From the NCBI RefSeq assembly GCF_002080415.1, contig NZ_CP020474.1, forward strand, positions 1,606,001 through 1,670,000: DNA of 64,000 nt, read 5' to 3'. This document shows, piece after piece, positions 27,829 to 36,057 of this stretch. The notes under the pieces were generated by a model. It was given only the letters and a program-made list of their open reading frames with translations. It was not told the DNA's origin and made no database searches. Position 1 is the first letter of the stretch, and the number at the start of each line of letters is the position of its first letter. Origin of the DNA: Roseovarius mucosus. GTDB lineage: Bacteria > Pseudomonadota > Alphaproteobacteria > Rhodobacterales > Rhodobacteraceae. A program made the position numbers and the translations under genes.

Positions 27829-28218
27829 TCATTTCAAAACGAGAGGGATATGATAGGACAGTACCATACTGTTCGGATCGATGCTCATGATGAACGGCGT
27901 CAAAGCCTCGTTCTCCATGGAACCGGCCATCGCGGTCTTTGCAGCTTCCGAGTTGGTCCACCGGACGTGATCCATCCACATCCCGTCCTCGCCTTCCGAC
28001 AAGACACGGCCGATGAACCCGTCCATAGCGCACAAAGCCAGCATCGTGTTTGCCGCCGCCGCCACAAAGTGCTCGCGCTCGACATTCTCGGCCAGACGAA
28101 ACTGCACAATCTCGATAACGCCGGCTGCCGTCGCTGCCGACGGGTCACAGTCCTGAGCCCGCGCGCCCGTGGAAAGCGCGACCGCTGCCGCCATTGAGGT
28201 GAGGATAATCTTTTTCAT
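27829..28218 (-). CDS. Secreted antibiotic-biosynthesis-monooxygenase-fold protein
   Basis: A 129-residue protein with a signal peptide (MKKIILTSMAAAVALSTGARA, cleaved near residue 21). The mature part (GVIEIVQFRLAENVEREHFVAAAANTML through GMWMDHVRWTNSEAAKTAM) fits a dimeric alpha-beta-barrel of the ABM/DUF type. Periplasmic location is predicted; function is unknown. The gene is separated by four bases from the truncated WYL-type regulator on the same strand, a pairing suggestive of a small regulated operon. Confidence 0.7.
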   Translation of the reverse strand: MKKIILTSMAAAVALSTGARAQDCDPSAATAAGVIEIVQFRLAENVEREHFVAAAANTMLALCAMDGFIGRVLSEGEDGMWMDHVRWTNSEAAKTAMAGSMENEALTPFIMSIDPNSMVLSYHIPLVLK

Positions 28219-28339
28219 TGCTTACTCCTGTGCCGCATGGCGCAAGGGGGTAGCACGGGCCAACTGACACGGTCTGTCAGTTATCTGCGGCCCTCCAAGA
28301 TCATCCTTCGGGTGCATGGCCCTTCCATTCAGGGGCAGG

Positions 28340-29416
28340 TCATAGAAGCCGCGCCAGAAGCGCCGCAGCGCCCGCTTCGGCTGCCTCCTGCGCTCCGGCT
28401 AGGTAACCGGGTTCTGTGCGGCTGGTCTCAGAGCCGATCAGGGTCAGCCGGTGTTGCCATGCGCCTTCGACCCATGGGCCGGGATTGGGTGACGGGTGGT
28501 CACCTGCTGTCAGGTCGTCAGGCGTGGCCGTCAGCGGATCGGCGGCCCAGTCCTTGTAAAGCGTGGCTTTGGGCCGGGCCGCATGCGGGCCGAAAAGCTG
28601 TTCCAGTTGCTGGACAGAGGCGGCGATGACAGCCGCCGCACCCGACTGCACACGGGCCTTGGCCGGAACACCGACGAAGCCGAACAGCGCCGCCTGCCCC
28701 GCCGCCGTCGTGGCGTCGTGGATTTCAACCAAAGGCCCGCTTTGGCTGCGCGCCGCGCCCGACAGCCCCGCGTCGTGCCAGAAGGCGCGGTCATAGACCA
28801 CAACCAGCTTGGCATGCGGTGCCATCCATGTCGGCGTGCCCTGCCAGAGGCGGAGGACAGACGCGGGTATTGGCGGATCGAAGGCGATTTGCGCCGCCAG
28901 CAAGCGCGGTGGCACGGCCAGCAGCACGTGCGGGGCAGACAGGCTGCCACCATCGGTCGTCACATCGACACCCGTGGCGGTCAGCGCCAAATGCGTGGCG
29001 AAGGTGTTCAGGCGGATCGCATCTGCCGGCAGGTCGCGCGCCAATGCCGAGACCAGCGCAGCCGTACCCCCGCCCATCCGCATAGAGGCTGGCTCCTGCT
29101 GCATACCCGAATACCTTTGTACAGAGCCCTGACCACGCTGGAACAGCAAATCGCCCGTATCCGACTGGGCAAAAGACGTCACGCCCGCCCCGTTCACGAA
29201 GTGCCCAAAGTCGGGTTGCATACCGGGCCAGAACCAGGACGGGCCGAGGTCAAAGGGGCCAGAGCTGTTGCCAGAGTCATCCACCGACAGGATGCGCCCG
29301 CCAAGACGGTCGCGCGCCTCGATCAATTGAACGTCGATCCCGGCCCGATGCAGCGCTCGGGCCGCTGTCACGCCCGAAAGACCACCACCGATAACAATAA
29401 CCTTTGGCAAAATCAT
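28340..29416 (-). CDS. Flavin-dependent amine oxidase / NAD(P)-binding FAD protein
   Basis: A 358-residue FAD protein. The dinucleotide-binding motif VIVIGGGLSGVTAARALHRAG sits at residues 6-26, followed by LIEARDRLGGRI, the second flavin-contact motif of monoamine-oxidase-like enzymes. The C-terminal flavin region is WVEGAWQHRLTLIGSETS. Start set at the ATG after GGAGGG; the longer frame to 29572 has no homology. A TetR-type operator copy lies 160 bases upstream, hinting that it may belong to the regulon of the GST cluster. Amine substrate unknown. Confidence 0.82.
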   Translation of the reverse strand: MILPKVIVIGGGLSGVTAARALHRAGIDVQLIEARDRLGGRILSVDDSGNSSGPFDLGPSWFWPGMQPDFGHFVNGAGVTSFAQSDTGDLLFQRGQGSVQRYSGMQQEPASMRMGGGTAALVSALARDLPADAIRLNTFATHLALTATGVDVTTDGGSLSAPHVLLAVPPRLLAAQIAFDPPIPASVLRLWQGTPTWMAPHAKLVVVYDRAFWHDAGLSGAARSQSGPLVEIHDATTAAGQAALFGFVGVPAKARVQSGAAAVIAASVQQLEQLFGPHAARPKATLYKDWAADPLTATPDDLTAGDHPSPNPGPWVEGAWQHRLTLIGSETSRTEPGYLAGAQEAAEAGAAALLARLL

Positions 29417-29575
29417 CCCTCCGAGGTCGTGGGCGGTGGCGGAACTACTGGCACATCGCGCTGCTGGCCGCCGCCTGTTATGGCCACGACCTTGCCCGCA
29501 AAGCACATTCCTATCACCCAACGATCTATCCGCAGTTACACATTTGATAGAGGGTGCCGATCCCACACGCAATAT

Positions 29576-29593
29576 CTATCTATCAGTTGGTAG
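29576..29593. promoter_or_regulatory. Degenerate copy of the GST-cluster operator
   Basis: CTATCTATCAGTTGGTAG matches the palindromic operator upstream of the GST gene (CTATCTATCAGTAGATAG) in 16 of 18 positions. It lies upstream of the flavin oxidase gene and may extend the TetR regulon 3.6 kb to the right. Confidence 0.5.
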
Positions 29594-29765
29594 CCTCACT
29601 GAATTGATCAAGAAGGCCGCCAATGAAGCTATCCCTGACGCGGCGCAGGTCCGCATGCGAGCAGGGGGCTATAGCAACTTCAGCTTTTGCGATCCGGCCA
29701 CTGATGTGGGTTTGAAAGGTGGGCTTTCGCTGGGCGTTGGCGAGTGACGGCGGCCTGAGATAGGT

Positions 29766-30749
29766 TCACAGACCATAGGATCTGAGCATTATTGGCGTCA
29801 TTCCGTAGCGTTGTTTGAACAATCGCGAGAAATGCGCCGAGCCTTCAAATCCGCAAGAAAGGGCAATTTCCGTTAGCGAAAGTGAGCTGCCCTCGATCAG
29901 GGTGCGGGCGCGATGCAGGCGCAGATCGCGGGAATAGGCCTGTGGGCTCTTGCCCAAGTGGCGCGCGAAGAGACGCTCAAGCTGCCGCGCCGACAGGTTA
30001 ATGCTTTGGGCGATCTCGGCGGTTGATTGTGGAAACTCAATGTTGGTTTCCATTGCCTTCAGAGCTTTGCGCAGGGGGCCGTCCGGTAAGCTGGCTAAAT
30101 CGCTTAAGCCCTGCGGTTGCTCGCTTTCGGCCATTCGCAGGCGTTCCAAAAGCAAGACACGGCCCACGTCCCGCATCAAGACCAATGAGGTCATCTCAGC
30201 GATCAGCGCCAGAACCACATCAGCGGTTGCGGCCATGCCCGCGCTTGTCACCAGATTACCCGATCTGGTGAAAAGAGTGTTGGTGCCCCTTTCAGCTATT
30301 CCTGCCTCCTCCAGCATCGGGCGCCCTTCCCAGTGCACGGCGGCGGTTTCGGCTGCACCTGCGGTAAGAAGCGCTTGTGCGGCATCTGACAGGACCACGG
30401 CCAGCCCGCCCGCGTTTCGCACGCGCTGAAGGCGCGGCAGGAACCGGCGCAGTGCACGTGCCATTTCCGACCCACCGGTCACGATCAGAAGATCCGGCAG
30501 GTTCGTCGTCGAGTCCATCGGTGTGACTGTGATTTCCATTCCACCAAGCGACGTTAGCGTGTTCGCGGCGTCGACGGACACGATCTGCAGCCGGAACAAC
30601 TCGCGGCCCGCCAAACGGTTGGCAATCCGAAAGCTGTCGAAGGCAATGGCAAGCTCTGTCGCAACGAAACCCTGCGCAAGCAGGATTTCGACCAATTTCG
30701 GACCATTTCCCTTGGGGCTAGGCCCGGACACGCAGGTTTTCTGGGTCAT
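29766..30749 (-). CDS. GlxA/GbdR-type AraC-family regulator
   Basis: A 327-residue regulator with an N-terminal DJ-1/PfpI-like domain (LVEILLAQGFVATELAIAFD through LLIVTGGSEMARALR) and a C-terminal AraC domain (STAEIAQSINLSARQLERLF, LSLTEIALSCGFEGSAHFSR). GbdR, the activator of glycine-betaine and dimethylglycine catabolism, belongs to this class. The gene overlaps the end of the dimethylglycine-dehydrogenase-like gene by 32 bases and is transcribed with it, supporting a role in methylated-amine regulation. Confidence 0.87.
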   Translation of the reverse strand: MTQKTCVSGPSPKGNGPKLVEILLAQGFVATELAIAFDSFRIANRLAGRELFRLQIVSVDAANTLTSLGGMEITVTPMDSTTNLPDLLIVTGGSEMARALRRFLPRLQRVRNAGGLAVVLSDAAQALLTAGAAETAAVHWEGRPMLEEAGIAERGTNTLFTRSGNLVTSAGMAATADVVLALIAEMTSLVLMRDVGRVLLLERLRMAESEQPQGLSDLASLPDGPLRKALKAMETNIEFPQSTAEIAQSINLSARQLERLFARHLGKSPQAYSRDLRLHRARTLIEGSSLSLTEIALSCGFEGSAHFSRLFKQRYGMTPIMLRSYGL

Positions 30750-33138
30750 ACAGACACTCGGGCACCACTGTCGCCTGCGTAGGGACCCCTATCACCTCCA
30801 CCATCAGCGCTGTGCCTTCTGCGGCAAAAGCGGGTTCCACGAAACCCATGGCGATATTCTTGCCTACCCGGTGCCCCCACCCAACGGAGGTGACCGATCC
30901 CACAACCCGACCGTCGCACAGGATCGCATCGCCCCCATGCGCGGTGGCATGCGTGGCATCGAGGACCATCGAAACAAAGGCACGGCGGTGGCCTTCGGCG
31001 ATCATCTTTTCCAGCGCCGCCTTGCCGATGAAATGGGGTTTATCCATCTTTACAAAGCGCCCGAGGCTGGATTCGAACGGGGTAAACTCGGTCACGAGGT
31101 CCGCCTTCCAATGGCGATATCCCTTTTCCATGCGCATAGATTCAACAGCGTAGGACCCAAACAGCCGCAATCCGTGCGCCTCGCCCGCCTTTCGCAGCGC
31201 CAGATAGGCCGCGTAAAGCTGCGCGTTCGGGACGTGGATTTCATAGGCCAACTCGCCCGAGAAACTGACCGACATCACCACAGCAGGTGCGATGCCAACA
31301 AAGGCCCGCCGCACCGAGAGCCAAGGAAAGGCCGTGGCCGACCAATCCCCGCGCGACGCGGCCGCCAGCACATCACGTGATTTTGGACCGGCCAGCACAA
31401 GGATCGTATGATCATTCGTCAGCGACCGGATGCTGACCGACCCATCCTTGGGCATATGCGCCGTCAGCCAGTCCATGTCGTGATATTCTGACGCCGCCGC
31501 CGAACCATACCAGATCGTGCCGTCATCGATATTCGCAAGCGTCGCCTCGCCCTTGACCATACCGTGATGGTTCAAAAGGTAGCCAAGCCCAACCTTGCCG
31601 ACCTTCCGCGTCATCCGCCCGCAAAACATCGTGTCCAGCCAGTCCTGCGCGCCCGGCCCGGTGATTTCGAACCGGTTGAAGCCGTTGACTTCGGTCATCC
31701 CGACGCCGGTTTGCACTGCGCGCACCTCGGCTGCGACCACGTCGAACGCCTCATTGAATCGGAAGCCGTGGGTTTCGTGGAAGTCAGGCGAGGGCTTGAT
31801 GTAAGCCATACGCTCCCAGCCGTTCACGACGCCGAATTCGGCACCTTCTGCCGCCAGGATCGGTGTCAGGGGCGTGGTTTTCATCGGTCGGCCAGCCGGG
31901 CGGTGTTCGTGCGGCAGGTGAAAGCGAAATTCGTTCTGGTAATCCTCAATGGCCTTGAGGGCGCAAAGTTCCACATTCGCGTGGGTCGTAAAGCGGCGCG
32001 GGTCGATGACCCAGGTGTCATACTGCGCTTCGCCATGCACGATCTGCTGCGCCAGAAGCCAGCCATGGCCGCCTCCCTCTCCAATCCCGGCGCGCAGGCC
32101 GATGATGCAGAATGCGTTGCGTTTGCCCGGAATCGGGCCGACCAGAGGTGCTCCATCAATGGTATAGGTGATCGGACCATTGACGATGGTGTGGATCCCC
32201 ACTTCCTCCAACGCGGGCATACGTTTGAAGACGTTTTCTAGCACGGGCAGCACGCGGTCAGTGTCCGATGGACAAAGCGCGTTGACGAAATGTGGATCCA
32301 CCCCGTCCATGCCCCATGTCCGACAATCCTGTTCGTAGAAGCCGACCAGCAGCCCCTGTTTTTCTTGACGCGAATAGAAATCGTCGATCGGGCAGCGCAA
32401 AAGAGGTACCCGTTTGCCAAAGTCGATTATCCCCTGGATCGGTTCGGTCAGGAAATACTGATGCTCCATCGACATGACCGGGTGATGCACCCCCATCATC
32501 GCGCCAACCTCGTTCACGCGATAGCCGCAGGCGTTCACCACAATCTCGCAGGCGATATCGCCTTGGTCGGTATGGACAATCCAGCTATCGTCTTTCAATT
32601 GCGTGAGGCCTGTGACAGGCGTGTTGCGATAGACCTCTGCCCCTGCCTTGCGAGCCCGTCTTGCGAGCGCTTGACAGAGCTGCGCGGGGTCGATGTCGCC
32701 ATCCTCGCCGTCCCACAAACCGCCCACCAGACGATCAGTGGTGATCAGCGGATGGCGGCGGGCGCATTCGGCGGCATCGAGGATTTCAAACTCCACCCCC
32801 ATCACCTTGGCTTGGCTGGCAAAGTGGCGATAACCATCCATTGTGGTTTCGGAATTGGCGAGGCGGATACCGCCATCGCCGTGATGGTAATTGATCGGAT
32901 AATCAGGATCTGCAGCCAATTCCTTGTAGAGACTAATCGAATGGCTTTTCAGTCCCACCATCGTCTGGGTCATTCCAAAATTGGTGACCTGCGCCGCTGA
33001 ATGCCAAGTGGTTCCGGATGTCAGCTCGTTGCGTTCCAGCAAGACGACATCGGTCCAGCCCTCTTGCGTCAAGTGGTACAGGGTGGAGCAGCCAGCAATG
33101 CCGCCGCCAATCACCACAACGCGAGTTGTCGATTTCAT
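30718..33138 (-). CDS. Dimethylglycine/sarcosine dehydrogenase-like FAD + GcvT protein
   Basis: An 806-residue two-domain enzyme. The N-terminal half is a DAO-type FAD oxidoreductase (VVVIGGGIAGCSTLYHLTQEG at 7-27; TSGTTWHSAAQVTNFG with the flavin-linking His region near 43). The C-terminal half (from about 430) is a GcvT-like tetrahydrofolate aminomethyltransferase domain (GMTEVNGFNRFEITGP, FSGELAYEIHVP, ESMRMEKGYRHW). Such proteins oxidatively demethylate dimethylglycine or sarcosine and pass formaldehyde to tetrahydrofolate. Divergent from the MttB-family gene with 176 bases between, and cotranscribed with the GlxA-type regulator. Confidence 0.9.
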   Translation of the reverse strand: MKSTTRVVVIGGGIAGCSTLYHLTQEGWTDVVLLERNELTSGTTWHSAAQVTNFGMTQTMVGLKSHSISLYKELAADPDYPINYHHGDGGIRLANSETTMDGYRHFASQAKVMGVEFEILDAAECARRHPLITTDRLVGGLWDGEDGDIDPAQLCQALARRARKAGAEVYRNTPVTGLTQLKDDSWIVHTDQGDIACEIVVNACGYRVNEVGAMMGVHHPVMSMEHQYFLTEPIQGIIDFGKRVPLLRCPIDDFYSRQEKQGLLVGFYEQDCRTWGMDGVDPHFVNALCPSDTDRVLPVLENVFKRMPALEEVGIHTIVNGPITYTIDGAPLVGPIPGKRNAFCIIGLRAGIGEGGGHGWLLAQQIVHGEAQYDTWVIDPRRFTTHANVELCALKAIEDYQNEFRFHLPHEHRPAGRPMKTTPLTPILAAEGAEFGVVNGWERMAYIKPSPDFHETHGFRFNEAFDVVAAEVRAVQTGVGMTEVNGFNRFEITGPGAQDWLDTMFCGRMTRKVGKVGLGYLLNHHGMVKGEATLANIDDGTIWYGSAAASEYHDMDWLTAHMPKDGSVSIRSLTNDHTILVLAGPKSRDVLAAASRGDWSATAFPWLSVRRAFVGIAPAVVMSVSFSGELAYEIHVPNAQLYAAYLALRKAGEAHGLRLFGSYAVESMRMEKGYRHWKADLVTEFTPFESSLGRFVKMDKPHFIGKAALEKMIAEGHRRAFVSMVLDATHATAHGGDAILCDGRVVGSVTSVGWGHRVGKNIAMGFVEPAFAAEGTALMVEVIGVPTQATVVPECLYDPENLRVRA

Positions 33139-33314
33139 ATCATTCGCTCCTGCTGCTTATTGCTATGACAAGGGCAAAGCGGCCAGGTTTCGTCAATCAA
33201 GGTCAGGTGCGTTCATAAAATGCGAAGCGTCTCGTAAGAAAGATTGAAGTCGCAGCTTCAGCGTTGTCAGCGACGGCACCATAGGCCTCAGTAGAACAGA
33301 AATCGGAGGGCGAG

Positions 33315-34853
33315 ATGAACGAAGGACAAACTGGGCGACGCAGTGGTGGCCGGGCAGACCGGGTTGCCAAAAGGGCGTTGCCGCCTGCGGTCAATCCTTG
33401 TCCACCGGGTCAGCGGGGCGGGCAATACCGACCCTTGTCCGAAGCCGATATAGTGGCCATCTACCAGACCGCACTTCGGCTTCTGTCTGATCTGGGCGTG
33501 GGCGAGGTGCCGGAAATTCTTGTAAAGCCGTTCCTGGCCGCCGGGGCCACCTTTGGCGACGGGCGGGTGTTCTTTCCGCAAGACATGGTCAAGCGGGCCA
33601 TCGGCATGGCTGCGAAAACCTTCACCTTTCATGGCCGCGATCCCGCGCGGTCAATCGAGGTGGGCGGCGATGCCGTGCATTTCGGCACCGGCGGCGCGGC
33701 CGTTCTGACGTTGGATATTGACAGTGGCGGCTACCGCCCCTCAACCCTGCGCGATCTTTACGATTTCACAAGGTTGCAGGACACGTTGACCAATGTCAGC
33801 TGGTTTACCCGCTGCTGTGTCGCGACCGACCTGCCGGATATCTATGACCTTGATGTCAACACGGTCTTTGCACTGATGAAGGGCACAACGAAACCTGTCG
33901 CCACGTCGTTCACGATCCACGAGCATGTTGCGCCGATCATGCGGATGGTCGACATCGGCCTAGGCGGCGATGGCACGTCTGGCTTGTTTCGCGCAACTCC
34001 ATTTCTAAAGACTCATATCTCGCCGATGATCTCGCCGATGCGCTATGGCGAGGATGCGGTGATGGTGACGCTGGCCTGTATCGAGCATGGGATTCCCCTG
34101 TCCTGCATCACCGCAGCGCAGTCTGGCGCAACAGCACCCGCGACGCTGGCCGGATTTCTGGCCCAGTCGCTTGCCGAGACGCTGGCCAGCTTGATCATGG
34201 TCAACGTCATCAAGCCCGGTCATCCGATGGTTTTTTCCAACTGGCCTTTGGTGGTGGACCTGCGCACCGGTTCCTTTGTGGGTGGCGGCGGCGAGATCAG
34301 CGTCATGAACGCGGCTTCGGCGCAGATTTCCAACTGGCTTGGCCTACCTTCGGGCGTTGCCTCCAGCATGACCGACGCCAAGGTGCCGGATGCGCAATAC
34401 GGGGCCGAAAAAGGGATATCCTCGCTTGCCGCGGCCCTCGGCGGAGGGAACCTGATCTACGAGTCATCCGGCATGATGGCGTCTTTGCTGGGGGCAAGCT
34501 TCGAAGCCTTCATCCTGGATGACGAGATGCACTCGCTCATCTACCGCACCCTGCGTGGGGTCGAAGTCAGCGAAGAAACGCTGGGTTATGAGGCGATCTG
34601 CGAGGCGGTGCTGGGACCGGGCCATTTCTTGGGCGGAACGCATACCATTGCGGCGATGCAACGCGATTACTTTTACCCCACCATCGCCGACCGTGACGCG
34701 CCCGTCACCTGGGAAGAAAAGGGCCGCCCCGATGCTTGGGGCCGTGCAAAGCTTGCTGCGCGCCGCGTGCTGGAGACGCATCATCCCTCCTATCTCGCGC
34801 CCGAGGCTGAGGCCCGGATGCGCGACGAGTTCCCGATCCAACTGGACCCCTGA
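33315..34853 (+). CDS. Non-pyrrolysine MttB-family methyltransferase (trimethylamine methyltransferase family)
   Basis: A 512-residue MttB-superfamily protein: VHFGTGGAAVLTLDIDSGGYRPS near residue 117, FTRLQDTLTNVSWF, NVIKPGHPMVFSNWP near 297 and HTIAAMQRDYFYP near 442. There is no in-frame amber codon, so it lacks the pyrrolysine of true trimethylamine methyltransferase and belongs to the non-Pyl branch that includes the glycine-betaine enzyme MtgB. MttB enzymes move a methyl group from a quaternary amine to a corrinoid protein; no corrinoid protein is encoded nearby. Its GGAGGG ribosome site lies ten bases upstream. The betaine transporter and demethylase neighbours support quaternary-amine demethylation. 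Confidence 0.88.
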   Translation: MNEGQTGRRSGGRADRVAKRALPPAVNPCPPGQRGGQYRPLSEADIVAIYQTALRLLSDLGVGEVPEILVKPFLAAGATFGDGRVFFPQDMVKRAIGMAAKTFTFHGRDPARSIEVGGDAVHFGTGGAAVLTLDIDSGGYRPSTLRDLYDFTRLQDTLTNVSWFTRCCVATDLPDIYDLDVNTVFALMKGTTKPVATSFTIHEHVAPIMRMVDIGLGGDGTSGLFRATPFLKTHISPMISPMRYGEDAVMVTLACIEHGIPLSCITAAQSGATAPATLAGFLAQSLAETLASLIMVNVIKPGHPMVFSNWPLVVDLRTGSFVGGGGEISVMNAASAQISNWLGLPSGVASSMTDAKVPDAQYGAEKGISSLAAALGGGNLIYESSGMMASLLGASFEAFILDDEMHSLIYRTLRGVEVSEETLGYEAICEAVLGPGHFLGGTHTIAAMQRDYFYPTIADRDAPVTWEEKGRPDAWGRAKLAARRVLETHHPSYLAPEAEARMRDEFPIQLDP

Positions 34854-35030
34854 AAGGAGAGGTTTGGCAAAAGCGTTGCCTAGGTGGGGCCGCATAGCCT
34901 GACCGACCTCACGCGCGGGCAAACCGTGGCACCGGCCGATGCGGCAGAACTGGAAAGAGGGCGCAAAGACAGGGCCGTTTGCCAACAGTCTCAAACGTCT
35001 CGTCAGCGCCAATCAGGATTGTGTGCGGCC

Positions 35031-36029
35031 TCAGGCTTCGGTCTGGGGTTCATCCTCTGCCACCTCGATCGCGCCCTCAAAGCCCGGCACAATCGCCTCG
35101 AAGCGGGGAACAAGCACGTTTCGCAGGATGCGGCGGCAGTCGCGTGCCAGTGCTTCGGGCAACTGGCCCAGTTCTTCGGCGCGGGCCACAAGGTGGATAT
35201 GGCGCGTTTCGCCTGCAAAGGGCAACGGCAGGACATCGAGCATCGGGATGAAACGTTCGGCATCCAGGAGGTTTAAAGGGGTCGTCAGTGTCCAACCGCC
35301 GGTTTGCACGACCATTGCAAGAACCGACCGTGTCGCCTCGAACGCATAGCGACGGGGGACGTTCAGTTTCACGCGCTTCAGGTGCTGGGCGACCTTCTGG
35401 CCGATGGGCATCGTCTCTGAATACTGCACGAAGGGCAGCCGGGCCAGCGCTTCGCGTGGGTCGGTGCCGGGCTTGATCGCCCCTTTGGCGGTCAACAAGA
35501 TGAAGGCTTCGCGCAGGATCGGGACAGATTGAAACGTGGTGCTTTCAGCAGGCAGCAGGGCGGTTACGCCAATATCGGCCTCTCGTGTTTGCAGCCGGTC
35601 AATGATCTGGTCGGACCGGCCAGAGAAAGCATAGACAAAGCACTTGCGAAACCGCTTTTGCAGGGCAGACACAAGAACGGGCGTCAGCGAGGCATCAAGG
35701 TCGTCGATGATCGCCAGATTGAGTTGCGGTAAGCTGGTCAAGCTGATCTCGGCCAACTCGGCCTGCGCCTCGGAGACGACCGACAGGATACGGTGAGCAT
35801 GGGCGCGGAGCACCTGACCTGCGGGGGTCAGGGTGACTGGCTTGGCGCGACGGTCAAAGAGTTTCGCACCGATGGCGGCTTCCAGCGCGGTGATATGCTG
35901 GCTGACGCCCGAGGACGATCCACCAAGCCTTTGAGCGGCCCCGGCGATGGAACCTGCTTCCTCCAGCGCTACGAAAACGCGCAATCCGCGTAAGGTCAGT
36001 TCGGCTGGCAGGCGGGTAACGTCGGACAT
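35031..36029 (-). CDS. LysR-family regulator of the betaine locus
   Basis: A 332-residue LysR protein with the DNA-binding domain TLRGLRVFVALEEAGSIAG and AAQRLGGSSSGVSQHITALE (about residues 12-50). The effector domain follows, with VRI-type substrate-binding segments from residue 100. AGGAG lies before the ATG. It is 28 bases downstream of the ProW-like gene, so it is probably last in the proX-proV-proW operon, and converges with the MttB-family gene. Confidence 0.87.
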   Translation of the reverse strand: MSDVTRLPAELTLRGLRVFVALEEAGSIAGAAQRLGGSSSGVSQHITALEAAIGAKLFDRRAKPVTLTPAGQVLRAHAHRILSVVSEAQAELAEISLTSLPQLNLAIIDDLDASLTPVLVSALQKRFRKCFVYAFSGRSDQIIDRLQTREADIGVTALLPAESTTFQSVPILREAFILLTAKGAIKPGTDPREALARLPFVQYSETMPIGQKVAQHLKRVKLNVPRRYAFEATRSVLAMVVQTGGWTLTTPLNLLDAERFIPMLDVLPLPFAGETRHIHLVARAEELGQLPEALARDCRRILRNVLVPRFEAIVPGFEGAIEVAEDEPQTEA

Positions 36030-36057
36030 GGCAGCTCCTTTTCCGACAAACTAGCCG

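Noticed and set aside
29581..29747. Plus-strand ORF ending GGLSLGVGE
   Set aside because: About 55 codons, lacking a ribosome site and any recognisable domain; the operator-like site is the better-supported feature there.
33315..34853. Pyrrolysine-type amber codon in the MttB-family gene
   Set aside because: The frame has no internal TAG, so it is a non-pyrrolysine family member.
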